A stretch of 64,000 bases of DNA, from assembly GCA_035573855.1 (NCBI GenBank), contig DATLZU010000062.1, positions 77,512-141,511 of the forward strand, read 5' to 3'. Positions within the stretch are counted from its first letter, which is position 1. Each line of letters starts with the position of its first letter. Of the stretch, positions 8,261 to 16,161 are shown in pieces. This DNA comes from DATLZU01 sp035573855. GTDB lineage: Bacteria; Nitrospirota; Nitrospiria; Nitrospirales; Nitrospiraceae. The position numbers and the translations under genes were made by a program. Under the pieces are notes generated by a model that saw nothing but the letters and a program-made list of their open reading frames with translations, searched no databases and was not told the DNA's origin.

Positions 8261-8851
8261 ATGTCGCTTCGATCGTCGGCCTTGAGCATCCTTCTTCTCA
8301 GTGCCGATCACGATATCCACGCCCGGTTCAGGCAAGCCTTCCAGGAGGCGGCGATCACGGCGGCAAAGGACGTGGCCGCGCTGACCAAGGAGGTTGGCAA
8401 GCGCCCCTTCGACATCGTGGTGCTGGAAGCCAAGCGAGGCACCTGGGGTGAGCTGACTGAATTGCAACAGGCGATCGATCCGGCCAGGACTCTGGTGGTG
8501 GCGGGGTCGCGGCATGCGCTCAAGCGGGCCTCCAAACTGATTCAGACCATGGTCAACGGTTACCCCTCCCCGGATGGTGCCGGTCAAGAGTTGTCGCTTG
8601 AGAGCTACATCGAATCGAAAATGGTCGATTTCGTCAGGAGCATGCGGAACGGGTCAGGTCGGAACCTGCACCCCATGCTCATGACGGCGGTGGAACGTCC
8701 GTTGATCGCGCTGGCGCTGAAGGAAACGAAAGGCAATCAGATTCAGGCAGCGGAACTCTTGGGCTTGAATCGAAACACCCTGCGCAAGAAGATCATTGAC
8801 CTCCGCATCCCGGTGAGACGTGGACGGAGGCAACGAGCCCATTCCGTTTAA
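8261..8851 (+). CDS. Fis-type helix-turn-helix protein with a degenerate receiver-like N-terminus
   Basis: A 196-residue protein. Residues about 10-85 have receiver-domain topology (ILLLSADHDIHARF, then FDIVVLEAKRG, then ARTLVVAGSRHAL), but the phosphoacceptor Asp is replaced by Glu in VVLEAK. Residues about 145-190 are a Fis-type DNA-binding domain (KGNQIQAAELLGLNRNTLRK), the kind found at the C-terminus of NtrC-family activators. There is no AAA+ domain, so it is not a sigma54 activator. It precedes an HU gene by 100 bp, and a nucleoid-associated or regulatory DNA-binding role is likely. The start ATG lacks a clear ribosome-binding site. Confidence 0.8.
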   Translation: MSLRSSALSILLLSADHDIHARFRQAFQEAAITAAKDVAALTKEVGKRPFDIVVLEAKRGTWGELTELQQAIDPARTLVVAGSRHALKRASKLIQTMVNGYPSPDGAGQELSLESYIESKMVDFVRSMRNGSGRNLHPMLMTAVERPLIALALKETKGNQIQAAELLGLNRNTLRKKIIDLRIPVRRGRRQRAHSV

Positions 8852-8950
8852 GCGAGCCGGACCGGTGTGTTTCGTCGCGGTGAAGGGTCCTGGGCAGGGA
8901 AGGATCGAGACGCGGTTCCTCATCCCATCTATCAAGCAAGGAGGAATGCG

Positions 8951-9223
8951 ATGACCAAAGAAGAATTGATTGCCAAAATGGCAGCGTCAGCCGGGATCAC
9001 CAAGGTTGCCGCAGGCAATGCGTTGGCGGCATTCACCGGGGCCGTCACCTCGTCGCTGAAAAAAGGGCAGCGAGTCAGCCTAGTGAACTTCGGAACCTTT
9101 ACAGTGGCGAAACGCAAAGCGCGCGTGGGACGCAATCCGCGGACAGGGGAAACGCTTAAGATCCCGGCGGCTCGCGTCCCGAAATTTTCGGCGGGCAAGA
9201 CGCTGCGGGCTGCGGTCAAGTAA
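8951..9223 (+). CDS. HU-family DNA-binding protein
   Basis: Histone-like protein that bends and compacts DNA as a dimer. The 90-residue length is canonical, with the N-terminal helices TKEELIAKMAASAG and the beta-arm region NFGTFTVAKRKARVGRNPRTGE that contains the intercalating Asn-Pro. ATG 8951 follows an excellent AAGGAGGAATGCG site; the longer in-frame extension upstream is not supported. A long perfect hairpin downstream ends the transcript. Confidence 0.95.
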   Translation: MTKEELIAKMAASAGITKVAAGNALAAFTGAVTSSLKKGQRVSLVNFGTFTVAKRKARVGRNPRTGETLKIPAARVPKFSAGKTLRAAVK

Positions 9224-9257
9224 GTTTTCGGGCATTGCACAACATCGGTTCGAGTCG

Positions 9258-9304
9258 ACGCAGAAAAGGCGGCCATCGGACTCCGATGGCCGCCTTTTCT
9301 GCGT
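9258..9304. terminator. Bidirectional intrinsic terminator after the HU gene
   Basis: A perfect 22-bp stem (9258-9279 with 9283-9304) around a 3-base ACT loop. GC-rich at the top, with AAAA on the left arm and TTTT on the right, so it can work in either direction. It begins 35 bp after the HU stop codon. Confidence 0.8.
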
Positions 9305-9312
9305 TGGCTTCC

Positions 9313-9342
9313 TTGACACTCCAGGCCGGGCTATATTAGCAT
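9313..9342 (+). promoter_or_regulatory. Candidate promoter of tRNA-Val
   Basis: TTGACA at 9313-9318 followed after 18 bp by TAGCAT (9337-9342); TATATT lies at 9332-9337 but with too short a spacer. Transcription would start about 9 bases before the tRNA 5' end. Confidence 0.4.
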
Positions 9343-9357
9343 GCCCACTCGGACGTT

Positions 9358-9432
9358 AGGCGCGTAGCTCAGGGGGAGAGCGCTACCTTGACACGGTAGA
9401 GGTCGACGGTTCAAGACCGTCCGCGCCTACCA
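9358..9432 (+). tRNA. tRNA-Val (anticodon GAC)
   Basis: A complete 75-base cloverleaf: acceptor AGGCGCG/CGCGCCT, D arm GCTC-AGGGGGA-GAGC, anticodon arm CTACC-TTGACAC-GGTAG with anticodon GAC (9390 region), five-base variable loop, T arm GACGG-TTCAAGA-CCGTC, discriminator A and encoded CCA. GAC reads the valine codons GTC and GTT. Confidence 0.95.
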
Positions 9433-9497
9433 TCCGACGGATGGCATCCGGCCACAAGGTGCGGTCGGGGTGCCTTTCTTGTTTCTGGGGACAGGCC

Positions 9498-11438
9498 ATG
9501 ACCTCGCGCACGATCTGCGTCACTCTCCAGGACGGTACCAAAAAAGAAGTGCCGGCCGGCTGCACCGTCGGCGAAGCCCTGGTTCGCGCCGGTGTGACCC
9601 TAGGATCGGCTATTCTAGCGGCTAAGGTCAATGGCCAGCCAGTCGATTTGGATCGAGTTCTCGTCGAGGATGCGACCATCGAACCCCTCACCTTTGATTC
9701 GCCCGAGGGGAGAGAGGTCTATCGTCACAGCAGTACCCATATTATGGCCCAGGCGGTGAAAGAAGTGTTTCCGAGCGCGCAACTGGCGATCGGTCCGGCT
9801 ATCGAAGACGGCTTCTACTATGACTTCGCGTTCGAGCGCCCGTTCACGCCACAGGACTTGGAAAAGATCGAAGCCCGAGCGCTGGAGATCATCAAGGCCG
9901 ACCGGCCCTTCAGGCGGATGGAGCTGCCAAAGCAGCAGGCCATTCAGTTCTTCCGCGAACGGGGCGAGCCGTATAAAGCCGAAATGATCGAAGGATTCGA
10001 GGACCAAACCGTCTCGCTATACAGCCAAGGCGAGTTCATCGATCTGTGTCGGGGACCGCACCTGCCTTCGACCGGCCGGGTTGGTGCGCTGAAGATCCTC
10101 TCCAGCGCTGGAGCCTACTGGCGCGGGGACGAGCGGAATCCGATGCTGCAGCGGATTTACGGTACATCCTTTCCCACGCAAGCGGAGCTCGATGCGTATC
10201 TCGCTCGGCTCGAAGAAATCAAACGCCGGGATCACCGCAAGCTGGGGAAGGAGCTTGGCCTGATTACCATCCAGGACGAAATCGGGCCGGGCCTCGTGCT
10301 GTGGCACCCCAAGGGCGCGCTGATTCGCCTGTTGATCGAGAACTTCTGGCGTGAACAGCACCTGCGGAACGGATACGAGTTGGTCTATTCACCGCATATC
10401 GCGCGGTTGGATCTTTGGCGGACCAGCGGACACGTCGACTACTATCGCGACAACATGTTTGCGCCGATGAAGGTCGAAGGCAGCGAGTATCAGCTCAAAC
10501 CGATGAACTGTCCGTTCCATATTATGATCTACAAATCCCACCTGCGCAGCTACCGAGACCTTCCGATCCGGTACGGAGAATTGGGCACGGTGTATCGGTA
10601 CGAGCGAACCGGCGTGCTGCATGGGCTGCTGCGCGTGCGGGGGTTTACGCAGGACGACGCGCACCTGTTCTGTCGTCCAGACCAGATCGAGACGGAGGTC
10701 AGCCGAGTCCTGGATTTTACGTTTTTCATCTTGCGGACCTTCGGGTTTTCGGAGTTTGAGGTCTATCTTTCAACCAGACCGGAGAAAGCCGTGGGCTCCG
10801 AGGAAAAATGGGCGCAGGCCACCGCCGCGCTGGAAGCAGCGCTCAAAGGACGGGGAGTGGCGTACCGTGTCGATCCGGGAGAAGGGGTGTTTTACGGCCC
10901 CAAGATCGATATCAAGATCAAGGACGCTCTCGGCCGATCTTGGCAGTGCTCCACAGTCCAGGTGGACTTCAACAACCCCGAGCGGTTCCAGTTGACCTAC
11001 ACAGGGGAGGACGGCAGGTCTCACCAGCCGATTATGATTCACCGGGCGTTGATGGGCTCCATTGAACGCTTTTTCGGCATTCTAATTGAACACTACGCCG
11101 GCGCGTTTCCGGTCTGGCTGGCTCCTGTCCAGGCGATCGTCCTGTCGATTACTGACAAACACCGCGAGTATGCCGTCGGCGTACTCAACCAGGTGAAAGC
11201 CGCCGGTTACCGGGCGGAAGCGGATTTGCGAAACGAAAAGGTGGGGTTCAAGATCCGGGAAGCGGAGAAGGCAAAGATTCCGTACATGCTGGTCGTAGGA
11301 GATCGGGAAACGCAGAGCGGCACGGTGTCGGTCCGCGGCCGAGCCGGGTCGAACCTCGGGAGCATGAGTGTCGCCGCTGTGCTGGATCTGCTCCGAACCG
11401 AGGCAGCTCAGCCCGTGCCGCTCACTACAACAACCTGA
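9498..11438 (+). CDS. thrS: Threonine-tRNA ligase
   Basis: Charges tRNA-Thr. The 646-residue product matches E. coli ThrS (642) across all domains: TGS domain (residues 1-60), editing/SAD domain with RHSSTHIMAQAV, class II catalytic core with MNCPFH (zinc-binding Cys), GLLRVRGFTQDDAH (motif 2) and IMIHRALMGSIERF (motif 3, zinc-binding His), and the C-terminal anticodon-binding domain. Start ATG 9498 puts the TGS domain at the N-terminus; a start at 9441 would add 19 unlikely residues. First gene of the thrS-infC-rpmI-rplT cluster. Confidence 0.97.
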   Translation: MTSRTICVTLQDGTKKEVPAGCTVGEALVRAGVTLGSAILAAKVNGQPVDLDRVLVEDATIEPLTFDSPEGREVYRHSSTHIMAQAVKEVFPSAQLAIGPAIEDGFYYDFAFERPFTPQDLEKIEARALEIIKADRPFRRMELPKQQAIQFFRERGEPYKAEMIEGFEDQTVSLYSQGEFIDLCRGPHLPSTGRVGALKILSSAGAYWRGDERNPMLQRIYGTSFPTQAELDAYLARLEEIKRRDHRKLGKELGLITIQDEIGPGLVLWHPKGALIRLLIENFWREQHLRNGYELVYSPHIARLDLWRTSGHVDYYRDNMFAPMKVEGSEYQLKPMNCPFHIMIYKSHLRSYRDLPIRYGELGTVYRYERTGVLHGLLRVRGFTQDDAHLFCRPDQIETEVSRVLDFTFFILRTFGFSEFEVYLSTRPEKAVGSEEKWAQATAALEAALKGRGVAYRVDPGEGVFYGPKIDIKIKDALGRSWQCSTVQVDFNNPERFQLTYTGEDGRSHQPIMIHRALMGSIERFFGILIEHYAGAFPVWLAPVQAIVLSITDKHREYAVGVLNQVKAAGYRAEADLRNEKVGFKIREAEKAKIPYMLVVGDRETQSGTVSVRGRAGSNLGSMSVAAVLDLLRTEAAQPVPLTTTT

Positions 11439-11454
11439 TAGAGAGAGGTGGCTT

Positions 11455-11964
11455 ATCGTACCTAAGCTTCGCGTCAATAGAGAGATCAGGGTCCGAGAAG
11501 TTCGGGTGATCGGACCGGACGGCGAACAATTGGGCATCATGCCCACGCCGGACGCCTTCAGACAGGCTCAAGAAATGGGATACGATCTGGTGGAGGTGGC
11601 GCCGACTTCCCAGCCGCCGGTCTGCCGGATCATGGACTACGGCAAGTATAAGTATGAGCTGAGCAAGAAGGAACATCAGAGCCGCCGTCACCAGAAGTCC
11701 ACCCAGGTCAAAGAGATCAAGCTCAGACCGCGGACCGACAAGCACGACTTAGAGATCAAGATTCGCCAGATCAAGGGCTTCTTGGCCGAAGGCAATAAGA
11801 CCAAAGTCACCTTGATGTTTCGGGGCCGCGAAATGGCGAACCAAGAGATGGGACGGGCTGTGATGAACACGGTGATCGAACAGTTGGCTGATTCGGGAAC
11901 CATCGAGTACGCCCCGCGCATGGAAGGTCGCAGTCTTATCATGATCATCGCGCCGAAATCATAG
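11455..11964 (+). CDS. infC: Translation initiation factor IF-3, with an ATC start codon
   Basis: Binds the 30S subunit, blocks premature 50S joining and checks start-codon identity. The product is 169 residues beginning VPKLRVNREIRVREVRVI (after the initiator) and contains the linker YGKYKYELSKKEHQSRR and the C-terminal domain ending SLIMIIAPKS. No ATG, GTG or TTG is available at the right place: the conserved N-terminus is preceded in frame by ATC at 11455, with AGAGAGGTGG six bases upstream. IF-3 genes are known to use AUU or related rare starts for autoregulation, so ATC initiation is the best reading. It lies 16 bp after thrS. Confidence 0.93.
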   Translation: MVPKLRVNREIRVREVRVIGPDGEQLGIMPTPDAFRQAQEMGYDLVEVAPTSQPPVCRIMDYGKYKYELSKKEHQSRRHQKSTQVKEIKLRPRTDKHDLEIKIRQIKGFLAEGNKTKVTLMFRGREMANQEMGRAVMNTVIEQLADSGTIEYAPRMEGRSLIMIIAPKS

Positions 11965-12085
11965 GGACCATGAGGGTGATAGGTGACGCGTTAAGAAGCA
12001 GCAGCCATCTGTCTACGCACGGCGCCTCATACACCGCGAACGACTGAGAAAGACGGAGAGGGTGGAGAAAGAGAAAGGACGAATC

Positions 12086-12289
12086 ATGGCCAGACAGAAA
12101 CTGAAGACGCATTCGGGAGCCAGCAAGCGCTTCAGCCGCAGCGGAACCGGCAAGGTAATGAGGAGAAGATCTGGGCGACGCCATCTGCTCACCGGCAAGG
12201 CGCGTGACCGAAAGCGCCGTTTGAAAAGCGTGACGACCCTCGAGGATGCCGCAGCACGCACAGCCAACCGGCTCCTTCCCTATAACTGA
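12086..12289 (+). CDS. rpmI: 50S ribosomal protein L35
   Basis: A 67-residue, very basic protein with the L35 pattern KLKTHSGASKRFSRSGTGK and RRSGRRHLLTGKARDRKR. ATG 12086 follows AAAGGACGAATC. Located between infC and rplT as in most bacteria. Confidence 0.96.
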   Translation: MARQKLKTHSGASKRFSRSGTGKVMRRRSGRRHLLTGKARDRKRRLKSVTTLEDAAARTANRLLPYN

Positions 12290-12339
12290 CGGAAAATTTC
12301 ACGGAATTCACCTGAGATCGACTGAAAGGAGCACAGACG

Positions 12340-12708
12340 ATGCCGCGCGCGAAAGGCGGACCCAAGACCAGGCAGCGACGAAAAAAGAGACTGAAGTTGG
12401 CAAAAGGGCAATACGGTGCCAAAAGCCGCCTTTTCCGCACAGCGACGGAATCGGTGGACAAGGGGCAAGCGTACGCCTATGTCGGCCGAAGAAAACGCAA
12501 GCGGGACTTCCGCCGGCTCTGGATCGCACGGATCAGCGCCGCAGCGCGGTTGCAAGGATTGACCTATAGTCGCTTCATGAACGGACTTCGCAAAGCCAAC
12601 ATCCTGCTGGACCGGAAAGTCCTCTCGGACATGGCGATCAAGGATCCTTCCGGATTCGAAAGATTGATCGGGCTGGCCAAGCAGCAGGTGGCAGTGGCAA
12701 GCGCCTGA
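12340..12708 (+). CDS. rplT: 50S ribosomal protein L20
   Basis: A 122-residue protein that binds 23S rRNA early in 50S assembly and, in E. coli, represses its own operon. Characteristic segments are KLAKGQYGAKSRLFRTA, YAYVGRRKRKRDFRRLWI and ARISAAARLQGLTYSRFM. ATG 12340 follows GAAAGGAGCACAGACG. Last gene of the cluster; the next genes run convergently. Confidence 0.97.
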   Translation: MPRAKGGPKTRQRRKKRLKLAKGQYGAKSRLFRTATESVDKGQAYAYVGRRKRKRDFRRLWIARISAAARLQGLTYSRFMNGLRKANILLDRKVLSDMAIKDPSGFERLIGLAKQQVAVASA

Positions 12709-12783
12709 GCGTCGATCCCTGTGTTCGCGTGGGTCGGCGCCAGTCGTAAAGCCGGGCCGAGGCCGACCGACGGCGAGGTGACG

Positions 12784-14505
12784 TTATTCTTCACTTCCTG
12801 CTAGTCGATCCACTTCGAGCTCGAACGCCACCACAGGGACGCCGATCTGCCAACGCTCCAGTACTTCGGGATGGAGTTCCCCGATCAATCCCAATGCCTG
12901 CCCTCCCGACATGATCCGACCGGCTCGGCCTTCCAGGAACGACGGATGGGTTACAGACTCCAAGGTATAGGGCCGATCGAGATAGAATAACAGCAGGTCC
13001 AGGCAAGAGTGGATTTCGGAGAAGTTCGCTCCGGCGTGGGCAATCAGAGCCCCGAGCACCACCAGCGTGCGTGAACCCGTATCTTCATGTGGATCGGGCA
13101 CCGCAGTTTCTCCAACTTCGAACAACCGATGTGGGTAGAAGGCACGGCTAGAAGCAGCTTCGACACGGAGGAGCGAGGGCGTGAGCCACTGCCGCAGACA
13201 GGAAAAGCTTTGGGACATCACATTTTCCACCTCGACGACCTTGTCCCATTCAGTACCGGCCAGGCGCATGTGCGTGCACAGTTCCTGGCGTGAAGCCATG
13301 ATGTTCGAGATGATTTCTTGAAACCCCATTCCAATCATGAGGTCCCGCACCTTGTCGGCCCACTGCTCCAATCGGGACAGGCTTCCCACCGTAAACTGTG
13401 AAGGCATCACCGGCACAAACGCGTCATAGCCCAGGCTGATCGCGACGTCTTCGACCGCGTCGACAGCATGCATGAGATCGTTCCGATAGGGAGGCAGCTT
13501 CACCGAGACCTTGTCGCGCGTGGTTGTGATCGTATAGCCGTACGCGCGCAGGGCCCTGCCGATCCTCTGCGCGCCCAGCGGCTGCCCGAGCGCTGCCTCG
13601 ATCGCTTCCACGCGAATCGTTTGAACTCTCCCGAGATCTTTGGGTGTCGTGACGGTCTTGCCCAGGGGCGTCTTGTACGGATACGTCACCTCGATTGGGC
13701 TGATCGCGGCACCGCGATCGGCCAAATTGACGGCGAGAATATTCAGCGTCAACACCACCATCGGCAGATCGGTTCCCGTCACCTCCACGAACAGCTCGCG
13801 GTCGCCGACCTGAACTTCGCCGATCTCCCGGCTGTTGATGATCGGCGGGAAAGACAATACTTGCCCTGCGGCGTCCCGGAGCAACGGGACCCGATCGTGG
13901 CCAGCCAGAATCGACCCGTATTCCAATCCCTTGGGATGGACGACCAGGATCTCTCCGAGGGTCATCTTGGAGTCCAGCCCCAACGGAGTGAAGCTTGCGT
14001 CCTCCGGTTTCACAAGTTCATACGTGACGGGAAAGACAATGCGAGGAAGCCGATAGAGACCGATCGAGACCGTCCGCCGCTTGCGCCCGAAAATCTCGGC
14101 GAGTTTTTCCTGGGTTTGGATCAATTGCGCCAGGCCTTCGCCGGTGACCTCATAGCCGCTGGCCGTGCAGGCCGCGACATAGGGACGAACCGACTCCAGA
14201 CCAGGCGAGACGACGAGGCGACGCTTAGGCTGCCGGGTCGGAGAGAAGCACGGATAAGCCGGTGCACGACCCTGGAGCTTGATTCTGATCTGACGGGCAA
14301 TTCCTTCGCAACACCACAGATCTGGCCTGTTGCTGTCCTGGAGTTCGATCCGCAGCTCGCCCGTCTCGATGTTCTGGCCCTTCAACTCGCCCTTGACCAA
14401 CGGAAGCCAGGCTTCCAGCTGTTCCGTCGTGATGCAGCGGCGGGATCGAGCCGGCCCGGCGATCAACTGCTCGAGGTCTTGGCGGTTGACGGAAATGGTG
14501 GGCAT
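12784..14505 (-). CDS. pheT: Phenylalanine-tRNA ligase beta subunit, archaeal/eukaryotic type
   Basis: Beta subunit of the heterotetrameric PheRS, needed for tRNA recognition and editing. At 573 residues it has the short archaeal/eukaryotic length; bacterial PheT is about 800 residues and carries N-terminal tRNA-binding and C-terminal FDX-ACB domains that are absent here. It starts MPTISVNRQDLEQL as archaeal homologues do and has NSREIGEVQVGDRELFVEVTG-like B3/4 and SRLEQWADKVRDLMIGMGFQE segments. It follows pheS after 80 bp containing an odd inverted repeat. It ends convergently against rplT, the place where the bacterial-type pheST operon is often found. Confidence 0.93.
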   Translation of the reverse strand: MPTISVNRQDLEQLIAGPARSRRCITTEQLEAWLPLVKGELKGQNIETGELRIELQDSNRPDLWCCEGIARQIRIKLQGRAPAYPCFSPTRQPKRRLVVSPGLESVRPYVAACTASGYEVTGEGLAQLIQTQEKLAEIFGRKRRTVSIGLYRLPRIVFPVTYELVKPEDASFTPLGLDSKMTLGEILVVHPKGLEYGSILAGHDRVPLLRDAAGQVLSFPPIINSREIGEVQVGDRELFVEVTGTDLPMVVLTLNILAVNLADRGAAISPIEVTYPYKTPLGKTVTTPKDLGRVQTIRVEAIEAALGQPLGAQRIGRALRAYGYTITTTRDKVSVKLPPYRNDLMHAVDAVEDVAISLGYDAFVPVMPSQFTVGSLSRLEQWADKVRDLMIGMGFQEIISNIMASRQELCTHMRLAGTEWDKVVEVENVMSQSFSCLRQWLTPSLLRVEAASSRAFYPHRLFEVGETAVPDPHEDTGSRTLVVLGALIAHAGANFSEIHSCLDLLLFYLDRPYTLESVTHPSFLEGRAGRIMSGGQALGLIGELHPEVLERWQIGVPVVAFELEVDRLAGSEE

Positions 14506-14518
14506 GCTCTTGTACGAT

Positions 14519-14571
14519 GGTTTGTTTGGCGGTTTTGGTTTGTTTGGGAATCAGAATGAACCAAACAAACC
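14519..14571. repeat. Direct and inverted GGTTTGTTTGG repeats between pheS and pheT
   Basis: GGTTTGTTTGG occurs at 14519-14529 and 14537-14547, and its exact complement CCAAACAAACC at 14561-14571. In the minus-strand transcript one copy pairs with either of the others, giving two mutually exclusive 11-bp hairpins just before the pheT start codon. Confidence 0.75.
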
Positions 14572-14585
14572 GGACGAACCGTTCT

Positions 14586-16151
14586 TTAAAACTTTCCGCG
14601 CGTCATCCTAATCAGTTCCAAATCCGCGGTGAACAGATCGCGGATGTCGTGGATGCCCAGCGCGACCATGGCCATGCGGTCGAGACCCAGACCCCAGGCG
14701 ATCACCGGCACCGTGACACCCAAGGGCAGGGTGACTTCCGGCCGAAAGAGGCCGGCACCGCCCAGTTCCATCCACCCCAAACGCGGGTGCCGGACATGCA
14801 GTTCGACCGACGGCTCGGTGAAAGGGAAGTAGGCCGGAAGAAATTTGCTTTCCTTCGCCTGGGCCACTTCCCGCGCAAAGAGATCGAGCAGGCCGAGCAA
14901 GGTCCGGAAATTGATGTCTTCGCCTAACACAATCCCCTCGATCTGGAAAAAGTCAGTGGCGTGGGTCGCATCGACCGCATCGTACCGAAAACAGCGGGCG
15001 ATCGAAAAATATTTGCCTGGTATGGAGGGATCGGATGCCAGCGTTCTGGCGGAAACGGCGGTTCCCTGGCTCCGGAGAACCAGCCGCAACGTGCGCCGCG
15101 TGTCGAACCGATACCCCCATCCAGTCGATCCGGTCTTGCCGCCGGCTTCGTGGATCGCCGCCACCCGAGCTCGAAGCTTCAGCTCCCGCGGATCGTCCGA
15201 ACGGGCATGGGTTGGTTCTTTGACAAAATAGACGTCGTGGATATCCCGAGCCGGATGGAACTGTGGCATGAACAGGGCGTCCATGTTCCAAAATTCGGTC
15301 TCGACCAAAGGGCCGCGCATCTCCCGAAACCCCATGCTGACGAGTTTGTGTTTGACCAGATCGAGGAATTCCCGGTATGGGTGCCGTTTGCCGGCGGCAA
15401 TCCGAGGAGGCCGCAGGGTAATGGTATATTTTCTAAACCGCTTGGTGCGCCAAGTCCCATCTTTCAGCAGCTCGGGTGTCAATTGCGAAACCTCCTCCAT
15501 CGCGCCCTGCTGTATGGTCAGTCCGGCGGCTTGCTCACCCGTTGGAGTCAAACGATAGGATCGGGTCACGCGCTCGTCGATCCGGAATGGCTCGCGGGCA
15601 TTGCCGCGCCTCACGGCATGCTGTCGGATGACCTGGCGCAGGGCTTCCGGAAATGTATCGAGTTCACGGGAGGTCCCGCGGAGTTGTTGGAGTAATGCCC
15701 GCAACGCTTCCGCCGTCGGGCTGGCCCGACCGGTGGCCTCGATGCACCCGCCCTGGACGATCAACACGGCGCCCTCCTTTTTCAGGCAGCCGATCGCGCC
15801 GCTGATCTCGCTCGGCTCCAACCCCTCCCGGGATTGAATATCCTGAATCGTCAGCCGCCTGCCGGTCGCAGCGGCTTCGCGGGCAGCCGACAGGATGCGC
15901 TCGATTGGGGCATTGTGCTCCAGGTAGTGCTCACCGATTTTGGTGAGTGACACCACCGGCGTGACCGTTTCCGCCTCGACGGCGATCAGGCCCTTGGTTA
16001 GCAGCCATTCGACGGCCATACTTAACTGTGACGTGTCAAGTCCGGTCGCCTGAGCGATCTGTTCGATCCGCAGGACCGACCCCTGCCCGAACGCCATAAG
16101 AACCTTGATTTCAAGTGGATGCAGGCTGTCGATGAGAGAAGAGATATTCAC
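14586..16151 (-). CDS. pheS: Phenylalanine-tRNA ligase alpha subunit, archaeal/eukaryotic type
   Basis: Catalytic subunit of PheRS. The 521-residue product is of the archaeal/eukaryotic form: an N-terminal half (1-200) of several winged-helix domains (EIKVLMAFGQ, QLSMAVEWLLTKGLI, LTKIGEHYLEH) in place of the short coiled coil of bacterial PheS (about 340 residues), then the class II core with MRGPLVETEFWNMDALF, FSIARCFRYDAVDATHATDF (motif 2) and VIAWGLGLDRMAM (motif 3). Start GTG 16151, 10 bp after rpe, with GAGG at a suitable distance. Lies in fmt-rsmB-rpe-pheS-pheT. Confidence 0.93.
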   Translation of the reverse strand: MNISSLIDSLHPLEIKVLMAFGQGSVLRIEQIAQATGLDTSQLSMAVEWLLTKGLIAVEAETVTPVVSLTKIGEHYLEHNAPIERILSAAREAAATGRRLTIQDIQSREGLEPSEISGAIGCLKKEGAVLIVQGGCIEATGRASPTAEALRALLQQLRGTSRELDTFPEALRQVIRQHAVRRGNAREPFRIDERVTRSYRLTPTGEQAAGLTIQQGAMEEVSQLTPELLKDGTWRTKRFRKYTITLRPPRIAAGKRHPYREFLDLVKHKLVSMGFREMRGPLVETEFWNMDALFMPQFHPARDIHDVYFVKEPTHARSDDPRELKLRARVAAIHEAGGKTGSTGWGYRFDTRRTLRLVLRSQGTAVSARTLASDPSIPGKYFSIARCFRYDAVDATHATDFFQIEGIVLGEDINFRTLLGLLDLFAREVAQAKESKFLPAYFPFTEPSVELHVRHPRLGWMELGGAGLFRPEVTLPLGVTVPVIAWGLGLDRMAMVALGIHDIRDLFTADLELIRMTRGKF

Positions 16152-16161
16152 CCGGCCTCGC

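Noticed and set aside
12733..12769. GGTCGGC/GCCGACC inverted repeat between rplT and pheT as a shared terminator
   Set aside because: Seven pairs around a 23-base loop and no T-run on either side; too weak to call.
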